Below, piece after piece: positions 17,218 to 22,877 of a stretch of DNA of 24,251 nucleotides. The stretch is taken from assembly GCA_965368085.1 (NCBI GenBank), contig CBDULP010000030.1, positions 1 to 24,251 of the forward strand. Reading direction: 5' to 3'. The DNA comes from Peptoclostridium sp965368085. GTDB lineage: Bacteria > Bacillota > Clostridia > Peptostreptococcales > Peptostreptococcaceae. The notes beneath the pieces are model-generated. The model did not search any database, was not told the DNA's origin, and worked only from the letters and a program-made list of their open reading frames with translations. The position numbers and the translations under genes were made by a program. Every line of letters begins with the position of its first letter. Position 1 is the stretch's first letter.

Positions 17218-17400
17218 CTATCTTGCTACGGCAATTCCTAACCTTTCATTCTCCTCATAGACCTCTCCCCTCACTATGGACACTTCCCTAGGGGCGTCTA
17301 TTGCAAGCCTGAGATTGCCGTTTTCAGCCTTCACTACCTGCACTTTTATGTCTTCGCCTATCATTATGTATTCTCCCGGCTTCCTACCTAAAACTAACAT
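17218..17400 (-). CDS. csrA: CsrA carbon storage/flagellin translation regulator, second copy
   Basis: RNA-binding homodimer that represses translation at GGA-containing leaders. 60 aa, the minimal CsrA core with no C-terminal extension. MLVLGRKPGEYIMIGEDIKV and LRLAIDAPREVSIVRGEVY carry the usual RNA-contact positions (the early Leu4/Arg6 region and the VSIVR arginine). It differs from the copy at 20755 in having AID in place of GIN before the AP pair. ATG 17400 follows AGGAGGG with a 7-nt spacer; that ribosome binding site itself holds a GGA, so autoregulation is possible. A TATAAT-like -10 occurs at 17493-17498, but with no convincing -35. It lies about 200 nt downstream of the GGA-rich RNA candidate and ends in a strong terminator. 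Confidence 0.93.
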   Translation of the reverse strand: MLVLGRKPGEYIMIGEDIKVQVVKAENGNLRLAIDAPREVSIVRGEVYEENERLGIAVAR

Positions 17401-17601
17401 GCTGGTTCCCTCCTAAATTTCAAACTCCATCTATGGACATAGACTCATTTGCAATCTTTCATAATAATACTCAAAAGTCTGTATATATATTGATTATACT
17501 ATATTTCGCAATACCTTATACCTTAAATTCCACTTAAAAACAGATGCTTTAGAACTATTCCAATGCGGCTTGTTTTAAAGGGTGCGAATATTGAATGAAT
17601 C

Positions 17602-17737
17602 AAAAAAAAGATGACAAGCAGATCTGTCCACACCTACATCCTGTAGATATATACAGATCCACCAATCATCCTTGATCGATAAAACAAATATTCACTTTCA
17701 GCTTGCTGGCCCGGTTCCTTCCGAGCTTCCCTGCTTG
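17602..17737 (-). ncRNA. Candidate CsrA-sequestering small RNA (CsrB/RsmZ-like)
   Basis: A region of about 135 nt running from a near-consensus sigma-D promoter to a T8 run (17602-17609), with seven GGA motifs. Three hairpins put GGA in the loop: 17709-17726 (6-bp stem, loop AAGGAA), 17661-17680 (8-bp stem with G-U pairs, loop AGGA) and 17629-17651 (10-bp stem, core CTACAGGATGTAG). The last contains UACAGGAUGU, the core of the known CsrA SELEX consensus RUACARGGAUGU. A 6-bp stem, GATCTG (17654-17659) with CAGATC (17621-17626), encloses the third hairpin, and GACAG/TTGTC (17613-17628) precedes the T-run. No open reading frame of note. The alternative reading is a long csrA leader with an attenuator, since csrA begins about 200 nt downstream. 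Known riboswitch signatures were not recognised. Confidence 0.6.
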
Positions 17738-17743
17738 ATATAT

Positions 17744-17802
17744 TTATCGTCAGTTCCCATTATAACTTTAGCAATATTTTTTAACTTTTTTTATATTTTT
17801 TT
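17744..17802 (-). promoter_or_regulatory. Sigma-D promoter with upstream phased A-tracts, driving the GGA-rich RNA
   Basis: Minus strand: TAAAGTTA (17763-17770), exactly 11 nt, then GACGATAA (17744-17751), two mismatches from TAAAGTTT-N11-GCCGATAA. Upstream of the -35 lie three A-tracts (17777-17782, 17786-17792, 17796-17802) whose centres are about 10 bp apart, the spacing of intrinsically bent DNA or an UP-element. No coding gene follows within 300 nt, so the transcript is the RNA candidate (or a long csrA leader). Confidence 0.75.
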
Positions 17803-17891
17803 AAAGAGGCTGAAAACGCCTTAAACTCATCCAGAAAGCCGATTTCTATCTTAGCATATAAATTCAGATTAACATAAAACCTAATAAAAGG

Positions 17892-18088
17892 GGCATGTGC
17901 ATTATATAAACCAGTCCGGCTTTATGGAGCTTTGCAAAAGCTGTCCAGCGAAATGCTGACTGAAAGCCGACGGAACCTTTGAGCTGTTTGAGCGTAGCGA
18001 GTTTCAAACGGTTCCCGGCTGGCAGTTGGAATGAGCTGCAGGCAGATTCAAAGCGTAAGATGTCCGGCAGGTTTATACATCACATGCC
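17892..18088. repeat. 197-bp imperfect inverted repeat element, MITE-like
   Basis: The two ends match inversely as GGCATGTG-(C)AT-TATAAACC with small gaps, and the similarity continues inward (CCGG, AGCCG, GGAACC-TTTGA) to a centre near GAGCGTAGCGAG at about 17990-18001. The whole unit could fold into one long branched hairpin. There is no open frame. It starts about 40 nt after the glycosyltransferase stop. It may be a small non-autonomous mobile element, an extragenic palindromic repeat or a structured RNA; no clear target-site duplication is visible. Confidence 0.6.
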
Positions 18089-18129
18089 TTTAAATAATCT
18101 TAAATATTATCCGAAGTCATATAACTGAA

Positions 18130-19560
18130 TTAACCCTCTATATTTTTTAAACTCTGTATTAATTCAGCTTTTTTCTCTTGCGTGTCAACAAATTCCATGG
18201 CCTTTTTAAAATATTCCACCGCCAAGCCTGTTTCTTGTTTGACTTGATACAAATAACCCAAATTATACAGCAAATCAAAGCTGTCCGGTTTGACACGCAG
18301 CCCTTGTTTCAAAGTGGCCTCCGCCTCATCCAATTGATTTTCAATCATAAGAATAATGGCCTTCATATTATATAATTCACTGCTTTTAAACAAATCCTGT
18401 TGTTCTAATTGTTTTATAAGATGTTTTGCTTTTTCCAGTTCCCCGCCGTTGATTAATCCTTCTATGCATCCCATCTTGCTCTTGCCTTGGTTTTGCATTT
18501 GCCTGCAGTTTTCATCCATATGCTTCAGCCTCTCTGTCGCCAAAGCGTAATTCCCGCATCTTTCATAGTATTTTCTGGATTCTTCCGTGTAGCCCAGCGA
18601 TTCATAAATGACTCCCATATTGTAATTGGACTTGTATGAGTTTATCCCTTCAATTTTACCTTCACGTGAGCCAATGCATTTTTCAAACAGCTTTATCGCC
18701 TCATAAAACCTTCCATTATTCATGAATATCAATCCCATGACAAAGTTGTAATCCGGAGACTGTCCGTAATGATTTTCATATTTACTTATCTCAATGGCCT
18801 CCATGTATCTCTCGCAGTTCAACAGCGCATACCCGTAGCTTTCCACCAAATCTTCAACATATTCATACCTGAGGTCCGGGCATATCTCAATCGCCTTTGC
18901 AAAGCTTTTGCACGCTTTTTCATACGCTTTTACCTTATAGTGTGATTTGCCGATTTGATAGTACAAATACGGGTCTTGCGGATTGCGCTTTATCGCATCC
19001 GTCAACAGGCTTATATTCCTTTCCAGTTTACCAGTTTTGTCGACCACTTCATTCAAATAGCCAATGTGGTCGACTTCAATTTCAACGGGCTGCGTGTCGT
19101 ATTGGCTATTTTCATTCGACGTAATCTGCTCATGGATAATCCCTTCGTAATGAAAATACTTCCTGTTCATAAGCCTGTTTACACGTTCAGTATATGTTGT
19201 GATTTCTTTTCCATCCTCGAAAGGGTTTATCCTTTTAATCCTCCCCACAACCTTGTGCGTGGAGTTCATGAACTTTATGATTTCCTCGTCGTTGAATTCA
19301 GTAACGACTTCATCTGCGTCTAAAATCAACACCCAGTCGTTTGAAGCTTTGGACAGCGAAAAATTCCGAGCCTTTGAAAAATCGTCACACCATTCAAAAT
19401 CGTATATTTTATCCGTATACTCCCTTGCAATCTCCTTTGTCCTATCCTCAGAACCCGTATCAACTATTACAATTTCATCCATGTGATTCTTTATATTGTC
19501 AAGGCATTTCGCCAAATGCTCTTCTTCATTTTTCACAATCATGCACAGACTTATTTTCAT
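18130..19560 (-). CDS. GT2 glycosyltransferase with TPR tail, probable flagellin glycosyltransferase
   Basis: A 476-aa paralogue of the 701-aa enzyme at 12877. The N-terminal GT2 domain has MKISLCMIVKNEEEHLAKCL, VIVDTGSEDRT (31-41) and the metal-binding LDADEV (80-85). TPRs follow, e.g. YLYYQIGKSHYKVKAYEKAC, and a last module (about 365-476) with LDEAEATLKQGLRVKPDSFD. Encoded just after the short flagellin terminator, it fits transfer of the first sugar to flagellin Ser/Thr; donor unknown. ATG 19560 has GAGGAGG with a ~6-nt spacer and overlaps the stop of an upstream 43-codon remnant as ATGA. Its composition is like the flagellar core genes, not the AT-rich island, so it may be the older, resident enzyme. 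Confidence 0.88.
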   Translation of the reverse strand: MKISLCMIVKNEEEHLAKCLDNIKNHMDEIVIVDTGSEDRTKEIAREYTDKIYDFEWCDDFSKARNFSLSKASNDWVLILDADEVVTEFNDEEIIKFMNSTHKVVGRIKRINPFEDGKEITTYTERVNRLMNRKYFHYEGIIHEQITSNENSQYDTQPVEIEVDHIGYLNEVVDKTGKLERNISLLTDAIKRNPQDPYLYYQIGKSHYKVKAYEKACKSFAKAIEICPDLRYEYVEDLVESYGYALLNCERYMEAIEISKYENHYGQSPDYNFVMGLIFMNNGRFYEAIKLFEKCIGSREGKIEGINSYKSNYNMGVIYESLGYTEESRKYYERCGNYALATERLKHMDENCRQMQNQGKSKMGCIEGLINGGELEKAKHLIKQLEQQDLFKSSELYNMKAIILMIENQLDEAEATLKQGLRVKPDSFDLLYNLGYLYQVKQETGLAVEYFKKAMEFVDTQEKKAELIQSLKNIEG

Positions 19561-19688
19561 GGCTTCCTCCTCAAAATAAACTCTACAGTTTTCATATGCG
19601 CCAGGCTGCCGCTGTCCAATTCAACAACATCCTTTGTTATAAATTGGCCTAAGTGCCAACACCATGACAAAAGATGCCGTTTTTCTGG
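19557..19688 (-). pseudogene. 3' remnant of a lost gene, possibly a glycosyltransferase
   Basis: A minus-strand frame of 43 codons, opening right after an in-frame TGA and ending in a TGA that overlaps the next start codon as ATGA, the coupling used elsewhere in this locus. It reads EKRHLLSWCWHLGQFITK at the start and ends MKTVEFILRRKP. The RH-SWCW words recall the RHSWCW near the end of the 575-aa glycosyltransferase at 11090, suggesting the tail of a paralogue whose 5' part was deleted. There is no start codon with a ribosome binding site. It is too short for certainty. Confidence 0.35.
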
Positions 19689-19745
19689 TCAAAACAACAG
19701 TTTTTTCAATATTTCCCGTTTGACGGACAGCTTTATCCCTAACTT

Positions 19746-19782
19746 AAAAGAGGGCCAGAGAGAAAACTCTCTTGACCCTCTT
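19746..19782 (-). terminator. Terminator after the short flagellin gene
   Basis: Begins 26 nt after the flagellin stop: a stem of about 15 bp with one bulge (outer arms AAGAGGG/CCCTCTT, inner GAGAG/CTCTC) and a TTTT loop, followed on the minus strand by a short T-run. It isolates the flagellin as a monocistronic unit. Confidence 0.88.
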
Positions 19783-19808
19783 CCATTTTTCTTGTTTTGA
19801 CTGTCTTA

Positions 19809-20654
19809 CTATCTTAGTAGCTGAAGTACCCCTTGAGGAGCCTGGTTAGCCTGAGACAGCATAGCTTGTGCAGCCTGAGCCAGTATATTGTTCTTAGAGT
19901 TGGACATTATTTCCTTCGCCATGTCAACGTCTCTGATTCTTGACTCAGACGCCTGAAGGTTCTCAGAAGCATTGTCCAGGTTCTTGATTGTGTGCTCAAG
20001 TCTGTTTTGGTATGCACCAAGTAGAGATCTTCCTGCAGAAACACTTTCGATTTCTGTGTTTATTGTAGTTATCAATGCCGTAGCCGTAGCTGCATCAGTA
20101 ACGTTTGCGTTTGTAAGAGCTCCAACGTTAGTTTCTACATCACTCAGGTCGATCCCTGCCGTAGTGAAGTCAAGCTCCATAGTCTGGCTTTCGTTTGCTC
20201 CAACCTGAAGAGTTACTAAACCTGCACCGTCTCCAGCAGTTGCATCCAGAAGGTTCTGTTCGTTGAACTGTGTGTTGTCTTTTATTCTAGTTATTTCTTT
20301 TCCCAATTCAGCAAGCTCGTTACCTATGGCATCTCTGTCCGCAGTAACGTTAGTGTCGTTCGTTGCCTGTACCGCAAGCTCTCTCATCCTCTGCAGAATA
20401 GAGTGAACCTCGTTTAGCGCGCCTTCAGCTGTCTGGATCATTGATATACCGTCTTGCGAGTTCCTAGACGCCTGGTCAAGACCTCTTATCTGCCCTCTCA
20501 TCTTTTCAGATATCGAAAGACCCGCCGCGTCGTCTCCAGCCCTGTTGATTCTTAGCCCTGACGACAGTTTTTCAGTAGATTTTGCCATGTTCGCATTGTT
20601 AATTCCCATCTGTCTGTGAGTGTTCATCGCCATCATATTGTGGTTGATTATCAT
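19809..20654 (-). CDS. hag: Flagellin, short (281 aa), probable major filament subunit
   Basis: Filament subunit reduced to D0/D1. The N-terminus has MIINHNMMAMNTHRQMGIN, LSSGLRINRAGDDAAGLSIS and HSILQRMRELAVQATNDTN. The C-terminus has LEHTIKNLDNASENLQASES, then DVDMAKEIMSNSKNNILAQA, ending GVLQLLR. Between them is only a short linker of about 50 residues, so this filament surface is mostly bare; the linker and the NVTDAATATALITT stretch hold the Ser/Thr available for glycans. It lies directly downstream of fliW-csrA, as hag does in many Firmicutes, with its own sigma-D promoter, a CsrA-type leader and a terminator. Strong ribosome binding site AAGGAGGG. Confidence 0.97.
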   Translation of the reverse strand: MIINHNMMAMNTHRQMGINNANMAKSTEKLSSGLRINRAGDDAAGLSISEKMRGQIRGLDQASRNSQDGISMIQTAEGALNEVHSILQRMRELAVQATNDTNVTADRDAIGNELAELGKEITRIKDNTQFNEQNLLDATAGDGAGLVTLQVGANESQTMELDFTTAGIDLSDVETNVGALTNANVTDAATATALITTINTEIESVSAGRSLLGAYQNRLEHTIKNLDNASENLQASESRIRDVDMAKEIMSNSKNNILAQAAQAMLSQANQAPQGVLQLLR

Positions 20655-20728
20655 ATGTATTCCCTCCTTGGAATTTGTGACACGTCCTTGTGTCCCATAT
20701 TATATAGTGAGAATTCCTTTCTCACTTG
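20655..20728 (-). promoter_or_regulatory. Flagellin 5' leader with two CsrA-type hairpins
   Basis: Two stems present GGA in the loop. The first, 20707-20725, has GTGAGAA/TTCTCAC (7 bp) around AGGAA; the second, 20679-20694, has GACAC/GTGTC (5 bp) around AAGGAC, giving ACAAGGACGU against the CsrA consensus RUACARGGAUGU. A third GGA lies in the ribosome binding site (AAGGAGGG, about 20662-20669). In Bacillus, CsrA blocks hag translation by binding a leader hairpin and the SD together, and FliW relieves it. Confidence 0.75.
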
Positions 20729-20734
20729 TTTTAT

Positions 20735-20762
20735 ATATCGTCAGGCTTTACGATTTACTTTA
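20735..20762 (-). promoter_or_regulatory. Sigma-D promoter of the short flagellin
   Basis: Minus strand: TAAAGTAA with core TAAA at 20759-20762, 12 nt, then GACGATAT (20735-20742). This is close to the sigma-28 consensus with one extra spacer base. The -35 overlaps the end of csrA. Upstream are T-runs on the plus strand (20765-20772, 20775-20781, 20788-20793), i.e. roughly phased A-tracts inside the csrA 3' end. Confidence 0.72.
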
Positions 20763-20988
20763 GATTTTTTTTAATTTTTTTCGACAATTTTTTCATGTCG
20801 ATGTTCACTGCAGCTTCCTTGTTTTCACTCTCGACTTCGTCCTTTATCTCCTTTCTCACTATTGACACTTCAGACGGCGCATTTATGCCTAATCTGACCT
20901 TGCCATTTTCAGAAACATCCACTATCACTACTTCTATGCTTTCGTCTATTATTACGGCTTCTCCTTTTTTTCTTGAAAGTACGAGCAC
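20755..20988 (-). CDS. csrA: CsrA, flagellin translation repressor, first copy
   Basis: RNA-binding dimer, target GGA-containing leaders, chiefly flagellin mRNA in Firmicutes. 77 aa: a standard core (MLVLSRKKGEAVIIDESIEV, then VRLGINAPSEVSIVRKEI) plus an unusual Lys-rich tail ending MKKLSKKIKKNLK. The core keeps the RNA-binding Leu4/Arg6 and VSIVR arginine. GTG 20988 follows GGAGGGG with a 6-nt spacer, and that site spans the fliW stop, so the two are translationally linked. The tail's AAA-rich codons coincide with the A-tracts upstream of the flagellin promoter. Confidence 0.95.
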   Translation of the reverse strand: MLVLSRKKGEAVIIDESIEVVIVDVSENGKVRLGINAPSEVSIVRKEIKDEVESENKEAAVNIDMKKLSKKIKKNLK

Positions 20989-20991
20989 GGC

Positions 20992-21417
20992 CTACCCCTC
21001 CAACCTGTCAAAAAATTTGTATTTAACCGGATACTTTTCATCAAGAATGAGCTGCTTTGCAAGCTTTCCCTTCTTGTTTATGACTATTGGAGCCCTCAGG
21101 TTGGCTCTTATGTCCTCTATTTCAGCAGGAATTGTGACTACGGAATATATGAGAACATCTTTTTGCGACTCTATTTGGAGTTTTTTCACATCGCAATCAG
21201 GTATTTTGAATTCATAATCATCAGTTATGGAAAAAGGGTTTATTATTGGAAATGTCACATCCTCGTCTATACCCTGAAGCCAGTCCACTACCATGTCCGA
21301 ATCCATCAAAACGGCGAACCTCTTGAGATTTTCAAATCCCGGAAGACCCGACTCAAACGTTATTATTCCACTTTCATCTATTTCTATTTCTCCAAAATTT
21401 CGCGTGTCCAATTTCAT
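20992..21417 (-). CDS. fliW: FliW, flagellar assembly factor and CsrA antagonist
   Basis: Binds flagellin; when flagellin is exported, free FliW binds CsrA and lifts its block on flagellin translation. 141 aa, normal size. Family words: KLDTRNFGEIEIDESGIITF, then ESGLPGFENLKRFAVL near the N-terminus and PAEIEDIRANLRAPIVINKK in the second half. ATG 21417 has GAGG 10 nt upstream. It overlaps the csrA control region (3 nt apart). A perfect 15-bp hairpin lies 32 nt before the start, leaving no room for a promoter in between, so fliW is probably read from further upstream through that hairpin. Confidence 0.95.
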   Translation of the reverse strand: MKLDTRNFGEIEIDESGIITFESGLPGFENLKRFAVLMDSDMVVDWLQGIDEDVTFPIINPFSITDDYEFKIPDCDVKKLQIESQKDVLIYSVVTIPAEIEDIRANLRAPIVINKKGKLAKQLILDEKYPVKYKFFDRLEG

Positions 21418-21449
21418 ATTTTCATAACCTCGACTTTCATATTAATATA

Positions 21450-21481
21450 ACAAAATGCCATATGTGCATATGGCATTTTGT
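21450..21481 (-). terminator. Perfect 15-bp hairpin between flgL and fliW
   Basis: Arms ACAAAATGCCATATG and its exact complement, separated by 2 nt, followed on the minus strand by an AT-rich T-biased tail. It looks like a terminator or a processing/stabilising hairpin for flgK-flgL mRNA. Because it lies only 32 nt before fliW, complete termination here would leave fliW-csrA without a promoter; partial read-through is the likelier reading. Confidence 0.5.
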
Positions 21482-21588
21482 CTTGAGATTCTATATGTGT
21501 CTCCATTACTATTTTATTCCATGTTCGCCGACTATTCAAACACAAATTCGTATTGTCCCCCGATGTAGAAGGCCATATCAAACCTGGT

Positions 21589-22809
21589 TTATCTTAGAAA
21601 GTCAAGTAGCGTAGGCTGAATTATCCTGGCTCCAGTTGAAAGCGATGCCTTGTATACCGCCTCTCTCATGCTAAGATTCATGACCGCCTCTCCCATGTCC
21701 GTATCCTCGGTCTCTGAAAGCAGCTTTGCGAAGTTGAGGTTCATGGTGTCAGCCCTTTCCTTTATAACCTCCACTGTGTTCATCCTAGCTCCAACGTCGC
21801 CCCTGAGCTTGCTTATGTTGTCCATGTGAACGTCTATGTCCTGGAGAAGGTCTGACATCGCTTCGCTGTCGCCCTTTTCCATGGCGGCCATAAGCTTGTC
21901 CATTGTTCCTTGAACCTGTATTTCCTTAGTGAAAGGCTTTATAGGCTTTCCTCCCGCATCGGTCATGACATCTCCCCCTGCGTCCAGACGATTTCCATCA
22001 TTGTCAATCTTTATAGGATCTCCTGCCCCGTCAGTCACTGGATCGCCAGTGGCGTAGTCCAGCATGTTTCCATCGGCATCAATTTTGATCCTGTTTCCAG
22101 CATCGTCTACGCGGTATCCTTCACTGTCCAGTTGTGGAACCTGCATTGTATAGCTTCCCATGAGAGTGACACTTTCTTTCCAGTAGTAGTCTCCGCCAGC
22201 ATCTGGTTCTAATTTCACCCTGTCAGTCTCGACAGGACCGAATATCTGATCTCCAGTTATATTGACAGATGTCTTTCCAGACACTCCCACGTGGTACTCT
22301 ATTTCCTGCCCTTCGGTTTTTATCTCTCCCGTAGAGTCATCTATGAAGTCGCTGGCTATGCTGCCCTGTTCGTTCAAAAACGGTTTGTCAGTGGAAAATC
22401 CTGAAAATATGTGCCTTCCCACATACGTGTCGTTTCCTATTTTGGTCATGTGGTCCTTGAGCTGTTTTATTTCCGATTCTATCTTTTGTGAATCCTCTTT
22501 TGTAAGCACTCCGTTTGACGCCTGGGCTGCAAGTTCCCTCACCCTGTGCATTACATTAGTGAGCTCCTTTAAAGACGTTTCAGTCTTGTCGAGAAACGAA
22601 TAGGCATCGTCCACATTCCTTGTAAACTGCTCTGTCTGCGCTATGTCCGTATGTATCTTGAGAGACCTTCCCACAAGCACCGGATCGTCTGAAGGCCTGT
22701 GTATTCTGACTCCGCTTGCAAGGTCGTTATTGAGCTTGTCCATGCTTCTAAGATTCGAGTTCATGTTGGCCATCATCCTGCTGACCATCATGCCGTTTGT
22801 TATTCTCAA
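21589..22809 (-). CDS. flgL: FlgL (HAP3), hook-filament junction protein
   Basis: Secreted junction protein joining FlgK to the filament. About 406 aa. Flagellin-like ends: MRITNGMMVSRMMANMNSNL and LASGVRIHRPSDDPVLVGRS at the N-terminus, and ERADTMNLNFAKLLSETEDT plus VYKASLSTGARIIQPTLLDFLR at the C-terminus. I prefer the TTG at 22809, which gives the family start MRIT and has GGCGG 8 nt upstream; a GTG at 22818 (MKILRIT) is also in frame but too close to AGAGG. The centre (about residues 227-291) is an insertion with repeated DxDGN units, listed separately. It follows flgK by 68 nt. Confidence 0.94.
   Translation of the reverse strand: MRITNGMMVSRMMANMNSNLRSMDKLNNDLASGVRIHRPSDDPVLVGRSLKIHTDIAQTEQFTRNVDDAYSFLDKTETSLKELTNVMHRVRELAAQASNGVLTKEDSQKIESEIKQLKDHMTKIGNDTYVGRHIFSGFSTDKPFLNEQGSIASDFIDDSTGEIKTEGQEIEYHVGVSGKTSVNITGDQIFGPVETDRVKLEPDAGGDYYWKESVTLMGSYTMQVPQLDSEGYRVDDAGNRIKIDADGNMLDYATGDPVTDGAGDPIKIDNDGNRLDAGGDVMTDAGGKPIKPFTKEIQVQGTMDKLMAAMEKGDSEAMSDLLQDIDVHMDNISKLRGDVGARMNTVEVIKERADTMNLNFAKLLSETEDTDMGEAVMNLSMREAVYKASLSTGARIIQPTLLDFLR
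21937..22083 (-). repeat. Tandem 24-25-codon repeat inside flgL
   Basis: Two adjacent units encode IDADGNMLDYATGDPVTDG..PIK and IDNDGNRLDAGGDVMTDAG..PIK; a weaker third copy (DSEGYRVDDAGNRIK) precedes them up to about 22131. The DxDGNxxD words resemble short Ca-binding loops. This insertion is not part of ordinary FlgL. Confidence 0.75.
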
Positions 22810-22877
22810 TATTTTCACCGCCTCTTATAGTTATAAAACTTGCACATGTCTGAATATAAAATTTAACAGGCTGCCGT

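Noticed and set aside
17602..17760. Cyclic-di-GMP or another known riboswitch class
   Set aside because: The conserved GEMM core words are not present; the repeated feature is GGA in hairpin loops, which points to CsrA instead.
19620..19660. TGGCAC word as a sigma-54 promoter
   Set aside because: The downstream TTGC element is absent at the required spacing.
19483..19800. Plus-strand open frames over the flagellin-glycosyltransferase gap
   Set aside because: They cross the terminator hairpin and the reverse-strand remnant, show no ribosome binding site and have no protein-like pattern.
20726..21217. 163-codon plus-strand open frame
   Set aside because: It lies opposite csrA and fliW, is dominated by Ser/Phe-rich low-complexity residues typical of antisense shadows, and resembles no known family.
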